A DNA stretch of 64,000 nt, from NCBI RefSeq assembly GCF_009909185.1, contig NZ_JAAAMV010000001.1, positions 682,001 to 746,000 of the forward strand. Direction: 5' to 3'. Source of the DNA: Paenibacillus glycinis (GTDB lineage Bacteria; Bacillota; Bacilli; Paenibacillales; Paenibacillaceae). Each line of letters begins with the position of its first letter. Within the stretch, counting starts at the first letter, position 1. This document shows positions 1 through 8,723 of this stretch, in pieces. Both the position numbers and the translations under genes were made by a program. The notes beneath the pieces are model-generated. The model ran no database searches, was not told the origin of the DNA, and worked only from the letters and a program-made list of their open reading frames with translations.

Positions 1-552
1 CGCGAGCGCTTTGGCTACGCTGTCCGAAAGCTGCTCGACCGATTGGCCCGGCAACCCGAACATCAGATCGATGGACAGGTTATGGACGCCGGCCGTTCGC
101 GCGTTCTCGATGCTTCGGTACACGTCGTCGACGTTATGAATGCGCCCGATGCGCTCCAGCAGCCCGTTATCGAACGATTGCACGCCGAAGCTGATCCGGT
201 TGACGCCGCCCGCGCGCATCGCCTGCAGCTTGTCGAGATCCGTCGTGCCCGGATTGGCTTCCATCGTAAACTCGGCGTCGGCATGTATGGGGAAATGCCG
301 CTTCACCGAAGCGAGAAACCGCTCCATCTGCGGCGGCGTCAGCACCGTCGGCGTACCGCCGCCGACGAACACCGTCCGGATCTCCTCCGGCGGCAGCGCC
401 TCGGCGGTCATGACCATCTCCCGCTCCAGCGCATCCAGATAAGCATCCACCGGCTGGCCCTTCAAGACGTAAGACGTAAAATCGCAGTAATGGCACTTGT
501 TCGTGCAGAAAGGGATATGAATATAAAGCGCCTTAGGCGCGTGAGTTAACAT
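1..552 (-). CDS. hemW: Radical SAM haem chaperone HemW (N-terminal part; cut by window edge)
   Basis: This is the first 184 codons of a radical SAM protein; the rest lies beyond base 1. Near the N-terminus it has the CxxxCxxC cluster motif (CTNKCHYC) that binds the SAM-coordinated 4Fe-4S cluster, followed by FVGGGTPT, the glycine-rich strand of the radical SAM barrel, and later EANPGT. The ATG at 552 follows GGAGGT by 8 bases. The motif and the position directly downstream of lepA match hemW (formerly called hemN-like) of Bacillus. Family knowledge: HemW is a haem chaperone and not coproporphyrinogen dehydrogenase, although older annotations use the latter name. The frame is open to the window edge. 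Confidence 0.9.
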   Translation of the reverse strand, partial: MLTHAPKALYIHIPFCTNKCHYCDFTSYVLKGQPVDAYLDALEREMVMTAEALPPEEIRTVFVGGGTPTVLTPPQMERFLASVKRHFPIHADAEFTMEANPGTTDLDKLQAMRAGGVNRISFGVQSFDNGLLERIGRIHNVDDVYRSIENARTAGVHNLSIDLMFGLPGQSVEQLSDSVAKALA

Positions 553-633
553 CGTGTATGACCTCCAGGGTCTTGCTAGAATTTCAAAATCAGCGGGGCA
601 ATAGACATCCACTGCCTCTAAATATGCCGCCCA

Positions 634-664
634 AATAAAGAAAAGGGAGCGAGGATGCTCCCTT
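634..664 (-). terminator. Rho-independent terminator after lepA
   Basis: Read on the minus strand, an 8-bp perfect stem (AAGGGAGC / GCTCCCTT, loop of 6) is followed by TTTTCTTTA. It lies about 170 bases after the lepA stop and before hemW, so hemW may also have its own promoter or depend on readthrough. Confidence 0.6.
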
Positions 665-833
665 AAAACTGCTGCGTTTAGGCGGCCGGAAAGCCGGCAA
701 GGAGATGGAGCAACGAAGTGGTCGCCTTTGCAGCCGTATTTCAACCTTATACGAATCGTTCAAGAAATTCGGGTGCAACAGCGAGCGTAATCCCATGCCG
801 GCCGCAGGCCTATCCTATAACGCATAGCGGGTT

Positions 834-2651
834 TTAATCCTCGTCGATTTTCAGAACCGCCATGAACGCTTCCTGCGGCACCTCGACGCTGCCGACCTGC
901 TTCATCCGCTTCTTGCCTTCCTTCTGCTTGTCGAGCAGCTTCCGTTTCCGGCTGATGTCGCCGCCGTAGCATTTGGCGAGGACGTTCTTGCGCATCGCTT
1001 TGACCGTCTCGCGCGCGATGACCTTATGGCCGATGGACGCCTGGATGGGAACCTCGAACATTTGACGCGGGATCAGGTCCTTGAGCTTCTCGCAAATGAT
1101 CCGTCCGCGGTTGTAGGCGCGGTCGCGGTGCACGATGACGGACAAGGCGTCGACCTGCTCGTTGTTGAGCATGATGTCCATCTTGACCAGCTTCGACTGG
1201 CGGTAGCCCGACACTTCGTAGTCGAAGGACGCGTAGCCCTTCGTGCTGGATTTCAGCTGATCGAAGAAATCGTACACGATCTCCGACAGCGGCATGTCGT
1301 ACGTAATCGTGACGCGGTTCGTGTCCAGGTATTCCATGTTGACGAACTCGCCGCGCTTGTTCTGGCAAAGCTCCATGATGGCGCCGACGTAGTCGTTCGG
1401 CACGATGATGGCCGCCTTCACGTACGGCTCTTCGACGTATTCGATCTTGCCGACTTCCGGATAGTTGGACGGGTTGTCGATCTCGATCACGTCGCCGTTG
1501 GTCAGCGTCACGCGGTAGATAACGCTCGGCGCGGTCGTGATGAGCGGAATGTTGAATTCGCGCTCGATCCGCTCCTGGATGATCTCCATGTGCAGCAGCC
1601 CGAGAAAGCCGCAGCGATAGCCGAAGCCGAGCGCCGTGGACGATTCCGCTTCGTAGCGAAGAGAAGCGTCGTTCAGCTCCAGCTTCTCCAGCGCGTCGCG
1701 CAGGTCGTTGTAATCCTGCGTCTCGATCGGGTACAGGCCGCAGAATACCATCGGATTGATCTTGCGGTAACCCGGCAGCGCTTCGGGAGCCGGCTTCTTC
1801 GCGTCCGTGATCGTATCCCCGACGCGGGTATCCTTCACGTTCTTGATGCCCGCGACGACGAAACCGACGTCGCCGACGGCAAGCTCGTCCACGATGCCCA
1901 TGCGCGGCATGAAGGCGCCGACTTCGATGACTTCGAATTCCGCCGCGGTGGCCATGAAGCGAATTTTCTTGCCGGCTTTGATGCTGCCGTCCATGACGCG
2001 CACGTACACGATGACGCCTTTGTACGGATCGTAGTGCGAGTCGAAGATCAGCGCCTTGAGCGGCTGATCCGGATCGCCGGTCGGCGCCGGCACCTTCGTC
2101 ACGACCTGCTCCAGAATCTCCTTGATGCCGATCCCGGCCTTCGCGGAGGCGTGCACCGCTTCGCTGGCGTCGAGACCAATAACGTCCTCGATCTCCTGCT
2201 TGACGCGCTCCGGCTCCGCGCTCGGCAAATCGATTTTGTTCAGCACCGGGATGATCTCGAGGTTGTTGTCGAGCGCCAGGTACACGTTCGCGAGCGTCTG
2301 CGCTTCGATGCCCTGCGCGGCGTCGACGACGAGCAGCGCGCCCTCGCAAGCCGCGAGGCTGCGGGAAACCTCGTATGTAAAGTCGACGTGTCCCGGCGTA
2401 TCGATAAGATTCAAAATATATTCCTCGCCGTTATCGGCTTTGTAACCGAGACGTACCGCCTGCAGCTTTATCGTAATGCCGCGTTCGCGTTCCAAATCCA
2501 TTTGGTCGAGCACCTGCTCCTGCATTTCCCGGGAGGACAATGCGCCGGTAAATTCAAGGATCCGGTCGGCCAGCGTCGATTTCCCATGATCGATATGGGC
2601 AATGATGGAGAAGTTCCTGATTCGTTTCTGTCTTTCGCGTACGTCCGCCAT
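834..2651 (-). CDS. lepA: Elongation factor 4 (LepA), ribosome-associated GTPase
   Basis: The 605-residue protein is a full-length LepA. The G1 motif AHIDHGKST is at residues 18-26, the G3 motif DTPGH and the G4 motif NKID follow, and the body continues through the EF-G-like domains to the LepA-specific C-terminal domain, which includes the Lys/Arg-rich stretch [11 protein letters not shown]. The family works on translating ribosomes (proposed back-translocation or a role in initiation and 30S assembly) and is cytosolic or membrane-associated. It sits between yqxA and hemW as in Bacillus. A strong promoter lies directly upstream and overlaps the end of yqxA, so lepA can be transcribed apart from the sporulation genes. 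Confidence 0.97.
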   Translation of the reverse strand: MADVRERQKRIRNFSIIAHIDHGKSTLADRILEFTGALSSREMQEQVLDQMDLERERGITIKLQAVRLGYKADNGEEYILNLIDTPGHVDFTYEVSRSLAACEGALLVVDAAQGIEAQTLANVYLALDNNLEIIPVLNKIDLPSAEPERVKQEIEDVIGLDASEAVHASAKAGIGIKEILEQVVTKVPAPTGDPDQPLKALIFDSHYDPYKGVIVYVRVMDGSIKAGKKIRFMATAAEFEVIEVGAFMPRMGIVDELAVGDVGFVVAGIKNVKDTRVGDTITDAKKPAPEALPGYRKINPMVFCGLYPIETQDYNDLRDALEKLELNDASLRYEAESSTALGFGYRCGFLGLLHMEIIQERIEREFNIPLITTAPSVIYRVTLTNGDVIEIDNPSNYPEVGKIEYVEEPYVKAAIIVPNDYVGAIMELCQNKRGEFVNMEYLDTNRVTITYDMPLSEIVYDFFDQLKSSTKGYASFDYEVSGYRQSKLVKMDIMLNNEQVDALSVIVHRDRAYNRGRIICEKLKDLIPRQMFEVPIQASIGHKVIARETVKAMRKNVLAKCYGGDISRKRKLLDKQKEGKKRMKQVGSVEVPQEAFMAVLKIDED

Positions 2652-2691
2652 GCTTAACCCCCAGAGGTACCTAATTGCTAATCATCATTGT

Positions 2692-2720
2692 ATTATACCA
2701 GTTCGGGCAAGCACCATCAA
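2692..2720 (-). promoter_or_regulatory. Vegetative (sigma-A type) promoter of lepA
   Basis: Minus-strand TTGATG, a 17-base spacer, then TATAAT preceded by TGG (extended -10). The -35 element overlaps the yqxA stop codon. Spacing and -10 are consensus, and the lepA start lies 41 bases downstream of the -10. Confidence 0.75.
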
Positions 2721-3133
2721 TCCGTTACCTTCTCGAAAAACGAGACGACCATGCGAATGCCCTTCGAGGAGATGGATTGCAGCGCGCCGGCCGTCCCGTC
2801 CGCGACTTGATTGACCGTCGATTGGCTCTGCATGTCCGGCAATCCCGGCAGCCGCTTGGCCAGTTCCTCCTGCAGCTTACGCTCGTACTCGCGCCGAATG
2901 TCGTCTTCCGTGCGGCCATGCTGCGCGTCCTCGACGGTCATCTGTCCCGCGGAAGAAGCGTAAACGTTCTCGGGCAGGCGTTCTACCGGCTGCTGCGGCT
3001 GCATCGTTGTCGCGTTGTCCTCCACCGGACCGTAGATGCGTTCGATGCCGCTCGTCGCGGTATCGATGCCGAACAGGACGATCAGCGCGACCGCTCCTCC
3101 GACGAAAGCCGTTTTCAATGTGTGACGACCCAT
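2717..3133 (-). CDS. yqxA: YqxA-like DUF3679 membrane-anchored protein
   Basis: A 138-residue protein with one N-terminal membrane segment (about residues 8-24, TAFVGGAVALIVLFG) and a soluble tail that ends in an amphipathic region. The tail includes YERKLQEELAKRL. The start at 3133 is chosen because AAAGGAGG lies 7 bases upstream; the longer frame starting at 3172 has no such site. The position between spoIIP and lepA is that of B. subtilis yqxA, a DUF3679 protein of unknown function that is probably made during sporulation. The family call rests mainly on synteny and the membrane topology. Confidence 0.7.
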   Translation of the reverse strand: MGRHTLKTAFVGGAVALIVLFGIDTATSGIERIYGPVEDNATTMQPQQPVERLPENVYASSAGQMTVEDAQHGRTEDDIRREYERKLQEELAKRLPGLPDMQSQSTVNQVADGTAGALQSISSKGIRMVVSFFEKVTD

Positions 3134-3210
3134 GGCCGTTCCTCCTTTTATCTGCGGACCGAATCGATTCATCGCCCGTTCGGTTGCCGCCCGCGATTAT
3201 GGTTTCGTTA

Positions 3211-4500
3211 TCATTTCGTCGTCGCTTCCGGCGCCGTTACCTTCTCGTCCTTCCAGTAGAGGTCGGCGATCACCTTCGCCAACGCGTCCACCGTGCGGTA
3301 CGATTCCGCGAGCGTGTTGTCGACGCCGCCGATTTCGATCAGCACGCTGTCCGCCGCGAGGGATTGGTTGTATTCGCCGTTTCCGTTGGCCGTCGTCTTG
3401 CCCCAGATGCCGCGGGAGAGGCCGGGATATTTCCGCTCGAGCTCGTCGTGAATCTCGCTTGCGAACGCTTCGTTCCTCTTCCAGTCCGGGTTGCCGTGGC
3501 CGATGATGAAGAATACCTGCGCGTAGTCCCGGCCGCCGATCGTCGCGGTCGTTTCCTTGCGGTGCTGCGAATCGCGGTGAATGTCGAAGAAGAATTTCAG
3601 GTCCTTGTTGTCCGCCATCGCCGTCAGCACCGACTGCTTCGAATATTTATAGGATAGGAGCCAATTGTAATTTTTAACCGCGGTCGGGTAATCCGTCGCG
3701 GAATGCAGCGATCCGATGCCAAGCTTATCCAATTGATTGGCCAGTCGCGTCCCGAGCAGCGTAATGTTCCGGGTCGAGGATTCCGCCGTCTTCTTGCTCT
3801 TGACCTCCGGGAACCACGATTCCCGCGCATGGGAATGATAGATGAACACCACGTTTCGCCCGCTGGTCGTCGGCTTGGCCGGATCCGCCGGAATCGGCGT
3901 ATCGCCGGAGGCATCCTCGGGCGTATCCGTCGCCTCCCCGCCATCGACGGTTCCGATATCGCCGGGATCGTGATCCGGCCTGTCGGCGTCGTTCAGCCCG
4001 TCGGGCGCGTCCGTGCCCTCGCCGATGCCGCCGTTACCGTCGTCGCTCCCCGTTACCGTCTCATGGTCTTCCGGACCGACCGACGCGTCCGTGCCGGAAC
4101 CACCCTGGAGCAGCGTCGTCTTCTCCCCGTCGAGTCCGGGGTATTGGCTGGCGAGCAAGCTCTTGGGATCGTCGGGATTGATGTCCGTCAGCAGCCGTAC
4201 GAGAAAACTGCCGATCTGATGGCCGGAGATGGAGGGCTTCACGTCCGTCTTGGCCGTTCCGGGCATCTCCATTGCCAGCATATCCGCGAACAAACCGCTT
4301 GAAACCGAGGCAGCGAAGCCTTTCATGGACGCGACCGGCGATGTCGAGGCGCGCTGCTGCACGATCACGCCGATTCCGACGACGAGGACAAGGACCATCG
4401 ATCCTAATGACAGCAAGGCGAAGGTGCGGCCGGCAATGAGCAGCTGCCTGAGCCGCAGGCTGCTCCTGCCGATGTTCAGCGTCATTATGACTCGTTTCAT
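3211..4500 (-). CDS. spoIIP: Stage II sporulation protein P (SpoIIP), engulfment peptidoglycan hydrolase
   Basis: A 429-residue protein with an N-terminal membrane anchor (about residues 22-48) and an acidic, low-complexity linker rich in D, G, T and P (about 125-210). The C-terminal amidase/endopeptidase domain has VVFIYHSHARESW, where the HxHxxE zinc ligands are visible, and FFDIHRDSQHR. In the family, SpoIIP acts with SpoIID and SpoIIM to thin septal peptidoglycan and drive membrane migration during engulfment. The start at 4500 has GGAGG 7 bases upstream. The acidic linker makes it slightly longer than the 401-residue B. subtilis protein. It lies directly after gpr, but a terminator separates the two. 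Confidence 0.95.
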   Translation of the reverse strand: MKRVIMTLNIGRSSLRLRQLLIAGRTFALLSLGSMVLVLVVGIGVIVQQRASTSPVASMKGFAASVSSGLFADMLAMEMPGTAKTDVKPSISGHQIGSFLVRLLTDINPDDPKSLLASQYPGLDGEKTTLLQGGSGTDASVGPEDHETVTGSDDGNGGIGEGTDAPDGLNDADRPDHDPGDIGTVDGGEATDTPEDASGDTPIPADPAKPTTSGRNVVFIYHSHARESWFPEVKSKKTAESSTRNITLLGTRLANQLDKLGIGSLHSATDYPTAVKNYNWLLSYKYSKQSVLTAMADNKDLKFFFDIHRDSQHRKETTATIGGRDYAQVFFIIGHGNPDWKRNEAFASEIHDELERKYPGLSRGIWGKTTANGNGEYNQSLAADSVLIEIGGVDNTLAESYRTVDALAKVIADLYWKDEKVTAPEATTK

Positions 4501-4660
4501 TGTTGTTCCTCCAGTTCCATTTCGAGATCTTCGCCCGATTCCAGGCCTGATTCCATCTTATGAAGACAGGCCGTTTGCTAGAACCGAAAGTTTAGTAGAG
4601 CGCTAGATTCGCTTGCCAGACCGCTAGGTTGCTAGAATCGCCGCTTTCGGCGAACGACGC

Positions 4661-4691
4661 GAAAAAGCCCCCTCGGCTCGGGGCCGAAGGG
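4661..4691 (-). terminator. Terminator after gpr
   Basis: On the minus strand, stem CCCTTCGGC / GCCGAGGGG (9 bp, one G-T pair, loop of 5) is followed by GCTTTTTCG. It separates gpr from spoIIP, in keeping with their different compartments of expression. Confidence 0.8.
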
Positions 4692-4718
4692 ACTGACGAA
4701 GTCCTGATATCCATGCGG

Positions 4719-5726
4719 TCAATGCGTGTAGGCAGCTACGTTGCTCTTGTCGACGGCTTCGTGAAGCGCCGCGTTCAAGCCGCTCGCGACGATGTTCGCG
4801 ATGTCTTCGATGAATTGGTCGATTTCCTTCGGCGTGACGAGCAGATCGTGGCCGAGCGGGCCAAGCGCCTCGCGCACCAGCTGGAGCCGCTCGTTCTCGT
4901 CGATCGAATCCAGCAGTCCCATGAACCCGTCCGCCGTCTGGCCCGCGTGCTTCTTCAGATGATCCCGCATGAGATCGATGCTGTTGCTGACGATCGTGGA
5001 GGCATACAGCACCGTCGGAACGCCGATGGCGATAACGGGCACGCCGAGAATGTCTTTCGTCAAGCCGCGGCGTTTGTTGCCGATGCCTGATCCGGGGTGG
5101 ATGCCCGTGTCCGCGATCTGGATCGTCGTATTGACCCGTTCCAGCGCCTTCGATGCCAAGGCGTCGATCGCGATGATCACGTCGGGCTTCGAGCGGTCGA
5201 CGATGCCCTGCACGATATCGCTCGATTCGATGCCCGTAATGCCGAGCACGCCAGGCGCGATCGCGCTTACGTTCCGATACCCGGGGGCGACTTCGTTCGG
5301 CATCAGCTCGAAAAAATGCCGGGTCACGAGCGCGTTCTCCACGACGATTGGTCCGAGCGCATCCGGCGTCACGTTCCAGTTGCCGAGGCCGACGATCAAT
5401 ACGTTCGCCGTCTTGCCGATGCCGACCCGCTCGAGAAAGGCCGCGAATTCCTGCGCCAGCTTGGTCGCGACGCGATCCTGCAGGCCGGTATCCTGCTTGC
5501 GCAGCTCGGGCACCTCGAAGGTGACGTAATGACCCATCACTTTCCCCATGGCGCGCGAGCCTTCCTCGGTCGTCACGTCCAGGCGGGTAATCTTGATGCC
5601 GTCTTCGTCCGAGACGTCGGACAAGACGCCGGGAATCGGCCCGTTTCCGGCGGACTCCGCCATTTCCTTCGCTTCCAGCGCCAAGTCGATGCCGACGTTA
5701 AATCGTTCCAGGTCCAAGTCTGTCAT
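4719..5726 (-). CDS. gpr: Spore germination protease GPR
   Basis: A 335-residue member of the GPR family (peptidase A25), which cleaves small acid-soluble spore proteins at germination. Recognisable stretches are IDLALEAKE near the N-terminus (the zymogen processing region), VLIVGLGNWNVTPDALGP, a block ending GIHPGSGIGNKRRGL, and GVPTVLYAS. It is about 30 residues shorter than the B. subtilis enzyme, mainly at the N-terminus. The family is made as a tetrameric zymogen in the forespore and matures by self-cleavage. A forespore-type promoter lies 35 bases upstream, which supports the start used here. It is divergent from rpsT, as in Bacillus. Confidence 0.96.
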   Translation of the reverse strand: MTDLDLERFNVGIDLALEAKEMAESAGNGPIPGVLSDVSDEDGIKITRLDVTTEEGSRAMGKVMGHYVTFEVPELRKQDTGLQDRVATKLAQEFAAFLERVGIGKTANVLIVGLGNWNVTPDALGPIVVENALVTRHFFELMPNEVAPGYRNVSAIAPGVLGITGIESSDIVQGIVDRSKPDVIIAIDALASKALERVNTTIQIADTGIHPGSGIGNKRRGLTKDILGVPVIAIGVPTVLYASTIVSNSIDLMRDHLKKHAGQTADGFMGLLDSIDENERLQLVREALGPLGHDLLVTPKEIDQFIEDIANIVASGLNAALHEAVDKSNVAAYTH

Positions 5727-5760
5727 GTAATAAGGGCGCTCCTTCCATGTCGAATGGCTT

Positions 5761-5790
5761 TAGTGTGCGGAAGCCGGACATGAATTATGC
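5761..5790 (-). promoter_or_regulatory. Forespore (sigma-G/sigma-F type) promoter of gpr
   Basis: On the minus strand, GCATAA, 17 bases, CACACTA. The sigma-G consensus is approximately TGMATA-17/18-CATACTA. The same -35 hexamer and spacing recur in front of spoVAC in this window, where the gene is expected to be in the same regulon. Confidence 0.65.
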
Positions 5791-5833
5791 GGTCGGACGC
5801 GAGCGCGGATGCGGATAAGAGCGGGAACCGCTA

Positions 5834-5862
5834 TTGCATTTTGACCCTGCCCATGGTACACT
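5834..5862 (+). promoter_or_regulatory. Vegetative promoter of rpsT
   Basis: TTGCAT, 17-base spacer, TACACT, placed 55 bases before the rpsT start codon. The leader between them carries the AGGAGGTG ribosome site. Confidence 0.6.
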
Positions 5863-5917
5863 GTGTCAAGTTGTGTTTGTTACAAAGGGTTTTCCCTTTT
5901 TACAGGAGGTGAATGCA

Positions 5918-6190
5918 ATGCCAAACATTAAATCCGCAGTAAAACGCGTGAAAACGATCGAGAAACGTCGCGCGCTGAACGCTTCTCAGAAATCCGCGCT
6001 CCGCACGGCCGTTAAAGCTGCCGATCTCGCTGTCGTCGCGACGGATGTGGAAGCTGCCAAAGCAGCTTTGATCACCGCTACGAAAAAGCTGGATAAAGCC
6101 GCAACGAAAGGCCTGATCCATAAAAATGCAGCTGCCCGCAAAAAGTCGCGTCTGGCCAAAAAGCTGAACGCGCTTAGCGCTCAAGCCTAA
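5918..6190 (+). CDS. rpsT: 30S ribosomal protein S20
   Basis: A 90-residue, Lys/Arg/Ala-rich protein that starts [13 protein letters not shown] and contains [14 protein letters not shown], both typical of bS20. It binds 16S rRNA early in 30S assembly. The ATG at 5918 has AGGAGGTG 7 bases upstream; an upstream in-frame extension is not needed. A single-gene unit, with its own promoter and a strong terminator, between gpr (divergent) and holA (convergent). Confidence 0.98.
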   Translation: MPNIKSAVKRVKTIEKRRALNASQKSALRTAVKAADLAVVATDVEAAKAALITATKKLDKAATKGLIHKNAAARKKSRLAKKLNALSAQA

Positions 6191-6200
6191 ACCAACCATA

Positions 6201-6244
6201 AAAGTCCTGCCCTTTCGCCTCGGCGAAAGAGCAGGACTTTTTTA
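6201..6244 (+). terminator. Bidirectional terminator between rpsT and holA
   Basis: Long hairpin with outer stem AAAGTCCTGC / GCAGGACTTT and inner CTTTCGCC / GGCGAAAG, followed by a T tract. On the other strand TTTTAT follows the stem, so it can end holA transcription as well. Confidence 0.9.
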
Positions 6245-6287
6245 ATGCGCATCTCCGTCGATCCGGCAGCCGGCCGAAGCACGCGGC

Positions 6288-7310
6288 CTACACCGCAAGC
6301 GACAGCAAAAACAGCTCCAGGCCGAGCGTTTTGTCCACGCGCCCCGTCTTCATCCCGTAATCCAGCTCCGCAAGCTTGCTCAGATGGCGTCCGAGCGTCT
6401 GGGCGGTGAAGCGCTTCGCCTTCTCGGCGGCCAGCTTGACGGCGTACGGATGAAGGCCGATCTGGCCGGCCATCTGCTGCTGCGAATAATTATGCTGCTC
6501 CAGCTCCTTCACCTGCAGCATGATCCGGAACTGCCGCGCGATCAGCGCCGCGATTTTGATCGGCTCTTCCCGGCGCAGCAGGAGCTCGGCGTACAGCTTG
6601 AGCGCCTTCTCGACGTTCAGCGACGCCATCGCATCGATCAAGGCGAACACGTCCTCCTCGACCGTCGACGCGATCAGCGTCTCGACGTCTCCGCTCGCGA
6701 TCTCGCCGCCGCTGCCGGCGTGCAGGCAGAGCTTATCGACTTCGTGCGCCAGCTGCTGCATGTTCGTGCCCGTGCGCGCGAGCAGCAGCTGCGCGGCATC
6801 GCGCCCCATTTTCCGTCCCTGCTCTTCGGCGCGCTTCATCGTCCATTGCAGCAGCTCGTTCTCCTGCAGCTCCTGGAATGCGAGCAGCGCGTCCTGCTCC
6901 TTCAGCAGCTTGACGACCTTGCGCCGTTCGTCCAGCTTCTCCGCCATGACCTGAAACACGATTACGCTGCTCTCGCAAGGCTGCTTCAAGTACGCGATCA
7001 GCGAATCGGTGCCGTGCTCCAGCTTGCCCTCCTTGCCCTGGGCGGCCGCAAGCACGGACACGTCCCGAATCAGCACGAGCTTGCGCGAAGCGAAGAACGG
7101 CATCGTATCGGCTTCCGCCACCGCCTCCTCGATCGGCGTCTCGGACGTGTCGTATTTCACGATCCCCAGCTCCCGTTCGTCCTCCGGCAGCAGCTTGTCC
7201 GTCAGCGCCTCGACGAATTGGCGCATCCGGTAGCGGTCCTTCCCGTACAGGACGTATACGGGCCTGAACTGTCCCGCCTTCCATTCCTTTGCGGCATCCT
7301 TCAACTCCAT
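6288..7310 (-). CDS. holA: DNA polymerase III delta subunit (clamp loader)
   Basis: A 340-residue protein close in length to B. subtilis YqeN/HolA. The N-terminus (FRPVYVLYGKDRYRMRQF) is the degenerate nucleotide-binding region of delta subunits. The middle contains ARTGTNMQQLAHEVDKL and the end has LGRHLSKLAELDYGMKTGR, all typical. It opens the beta sliding clamp within the clamp-loader complex. The start at 7310 follows AAGGGGG by 8 bases; the reading frame runs further upstream but without a ribosome site. Convergent to rpsT, as in Bacillales. Confidence 0.93.
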   Translation of the reverse strand: MELKDAAKEWKAGQFRPVYVLYGKDRYRMRQFVEALTDKLLPEDERELGIVKYDTSETPIEEAVAEADTMPFFASRKLVLIRDVSVLAAAQGKEGKLEHGTDSLIAYLKQPCESSVIVFQVMAEKLDERRKVVKLLKEQDALLAFQELQENELLQWTMKRAEEQGRKMGRDAAQLLLARTGTNMQQLAHEVDKLCLHAGSGGEIASGDVETLIASTVEEDVFALIDAMASLNVEKALKLYAELLLRREEPIKIAALIARQFRIMLQVKELEQHNYSQQQMAGQIGLHPYAVKLAAEKAKRFTAQTLGRHLSKLAELDYGMKTGRVDKTLGLELFLLSLAV

Positions 7311-7360
7311 CCGCTGTTCCCCCTTCAAAACCGACAATCCTACGATAGCGCCATTCCGCC

Positions 7361-7405
7361 GAAAACGCAACAAAGGGATGCGGCAGCTTCGCCCCATCCC
7401 TTTGT
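7361..7405 (-). terminator. Probable terminator of the sigma/anti-sigma operon
   Basis: Perfect 11-bp inverted repeat ACAAAGGGATG / CATCCCTTTGT with a 14-base loop. On the minus strand it is followed by TGCGTTTTC. It lies between the anti-sigma gene and holA. Confidence 0.5.
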
Positions 7406-7556
7406 CCCCGAACATCTATATAAACATTCGCGAGCGTCGGCCCATGGTACCGGCTGCGAATGGTCATACGACGTCAAGGCTTTCTCGATCGTCCCATGAC
7501 TGTTCCTTCTCTTCAACATACGCGAATATCACGTCATGTGTGCATGGGCGATGTCA

Positions 7557-8723
7557 TTAATTGCTAGATTGTACCTGCTCTGTCCCCGCGATCGGATCGA
7601 CGACGAACGATTTCTTCGTTCCGTCCGCATCCACGGCCGTATACGTAAGCTGCTTGCTGTCGTCCGACCACTTCAAATCGGCAATGCCCGTGCGTTTGGT
7701 CGCGCTCTGGTATTTCAGTTCGCTGTCGCTGACGGTATATACGCTCACCGTATCGCCGTCCACGATAAACGCCTGATACTGCTTATCCGGCGAGATCGGC
7801 GACGCCATGACCTGCGGCGCGAGGCTGCCGACCTTCTGCTCGTTGCCCGGCCCCGGAACGCTGGCCTGGCCGGCATCCGCGGAATCCGCCGCCGCATTTC
7901 CCGCGCCGCCCGTTTGGCCGCCGTCCGCGGAATCGGATCCTTCGGAGCTGCCGGACGCCGGGGCATTGCCGCCCGCTGAACCGCCGGAATCGGAGGTCGC
8001 GTAATTCGGGGAGTTCGCCTGATCGCCCGCCGCATCGCCGTCCTGTCCTCCGGACGTTATCGGAGGCATCGCTTCGCCGTTCGGATCGACGGCGCGTCCT
8101 TCCTCCGACTTCAACACCATGTTCTGCTGTACGGGAACCTTATCGTTCGACGTTCCCTTGTCGTGCGCGGCCGGGCTGCCGTTCTCTTTCGCGGCGCTGG
8201 CATCGGAAGAGGAATCCGCGGCGTCTCCCGAATTCGTCCTGGCTTCGTCCATCACCGACGCGTTGGCGGAACCCGTGTCGGCCGCCAGCCCGCTGTCGTT
8301 GCTGTCGCGCAGCGAATGCATCCCGTTGTTGCTCAAGAAGAACATACCGATGATCACGCCCGCGGCCACCGTGCCGCCGATCGCGGACAGCGGCAGCCAC
8401 CGCCGCCAATTGCCCGCCTGCTTCTGCACCCGCCGCGGAGGGTTCGTCCCTTCGCCGGCAATGACGATGCGCGGCGGTTCGACCGCAGCTTCGGCCGCAG
8501 CTTGAATCTCCGCCAGCTTCGGCAATATCGCGTCCACCAAGCTGTAGCTCGGCGCGACTCTCGGCAAGCTTTCCAATCCTGAAGAGAGCAGCTTCAACCG
8601 CTCGAACATAGCCGCGCAATCGGAGCAATGCCGCGTATGATTCATCAAGATTTCGGTTTCCCGTTCATCCAGGTCTCCGTCAAGCTGTCTCTGCATATAG
8701 TCCATCACCTCTTGACAATTCAT
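7557..8723 (-). CDS. Membrane anti-sigma factor with N-terminal zinc finger and long extracytoplasmic stalk
   Basis: 388 residues. The N-terminus is an anti-sigma zinc-finger (ZAS) domain with His29, Cys33 and Cys36 in the Hx3Cx2C pattern plus Cys3. One membrane segment follows at about residues 110-130. A long region rich in Gly, Ser, Ala and Asp runs from about 135 to 300. The C-terminus (ISPDKQYQAFIVDGD to WSDDSKQLTYTAVDADG) looks like one or two beta-propeller-type blades. The ATG overlaps the sigma gene stop by 4 bases (ATGA), the usual coupling of an ECF sigma factor with its anti-sigma partner. The cytoplasmic domain should hold the sigma factor until regulated proteolysis. The stalk is much longer than in RsiW (about 208 residues). 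Confidence 0.85.
   Translation of the reverse strand: MNCQEVMDYMQRQLDGDLDERETEILMNHTRHCSDCAAMFERLKLLSSGLESLPRVAPSYSLVDAILPKLAEIQAAAEAAVEPPRIVIAGEGTNPPRRVQKQAGNWRRWLPLSAIGGTVAAGVIIGMFFLSNNGMHSLRDSNDSGLAADTGSANASVMDEARTNSGDAADSSSDASAAKENGSPAAHDKGTSNDKVPVQQNMVLKSEEGRAVDPNGEAMPPITSGGQDGDAAGDQANSPNYATSDSGGSAGGNAPASGSSEGSDSADGGQTGGAGNAAADSADAGQASVPGPGNEQKVGSLAPQVMASPISPDKQYQAFIVDGDTVSVYTVSDSELKYQSATKRTGIADLKWSDDSKQLTYTAVDADGTKKSFVVDPIAGTEQVQSSN

Noticed and set aside
1026..2657. 543-residue open frame opposite lepA
   Set aside because: Shadow of lepA; no ribosome site, unusual His/Asp/Val composition.
4570..4645. Several short GCTAGA/GCTAGG repeats upstream of spoIIP
   Set aside because: Irregular spacing and no symmetry; too short to call an operator or mobile-element remnant.
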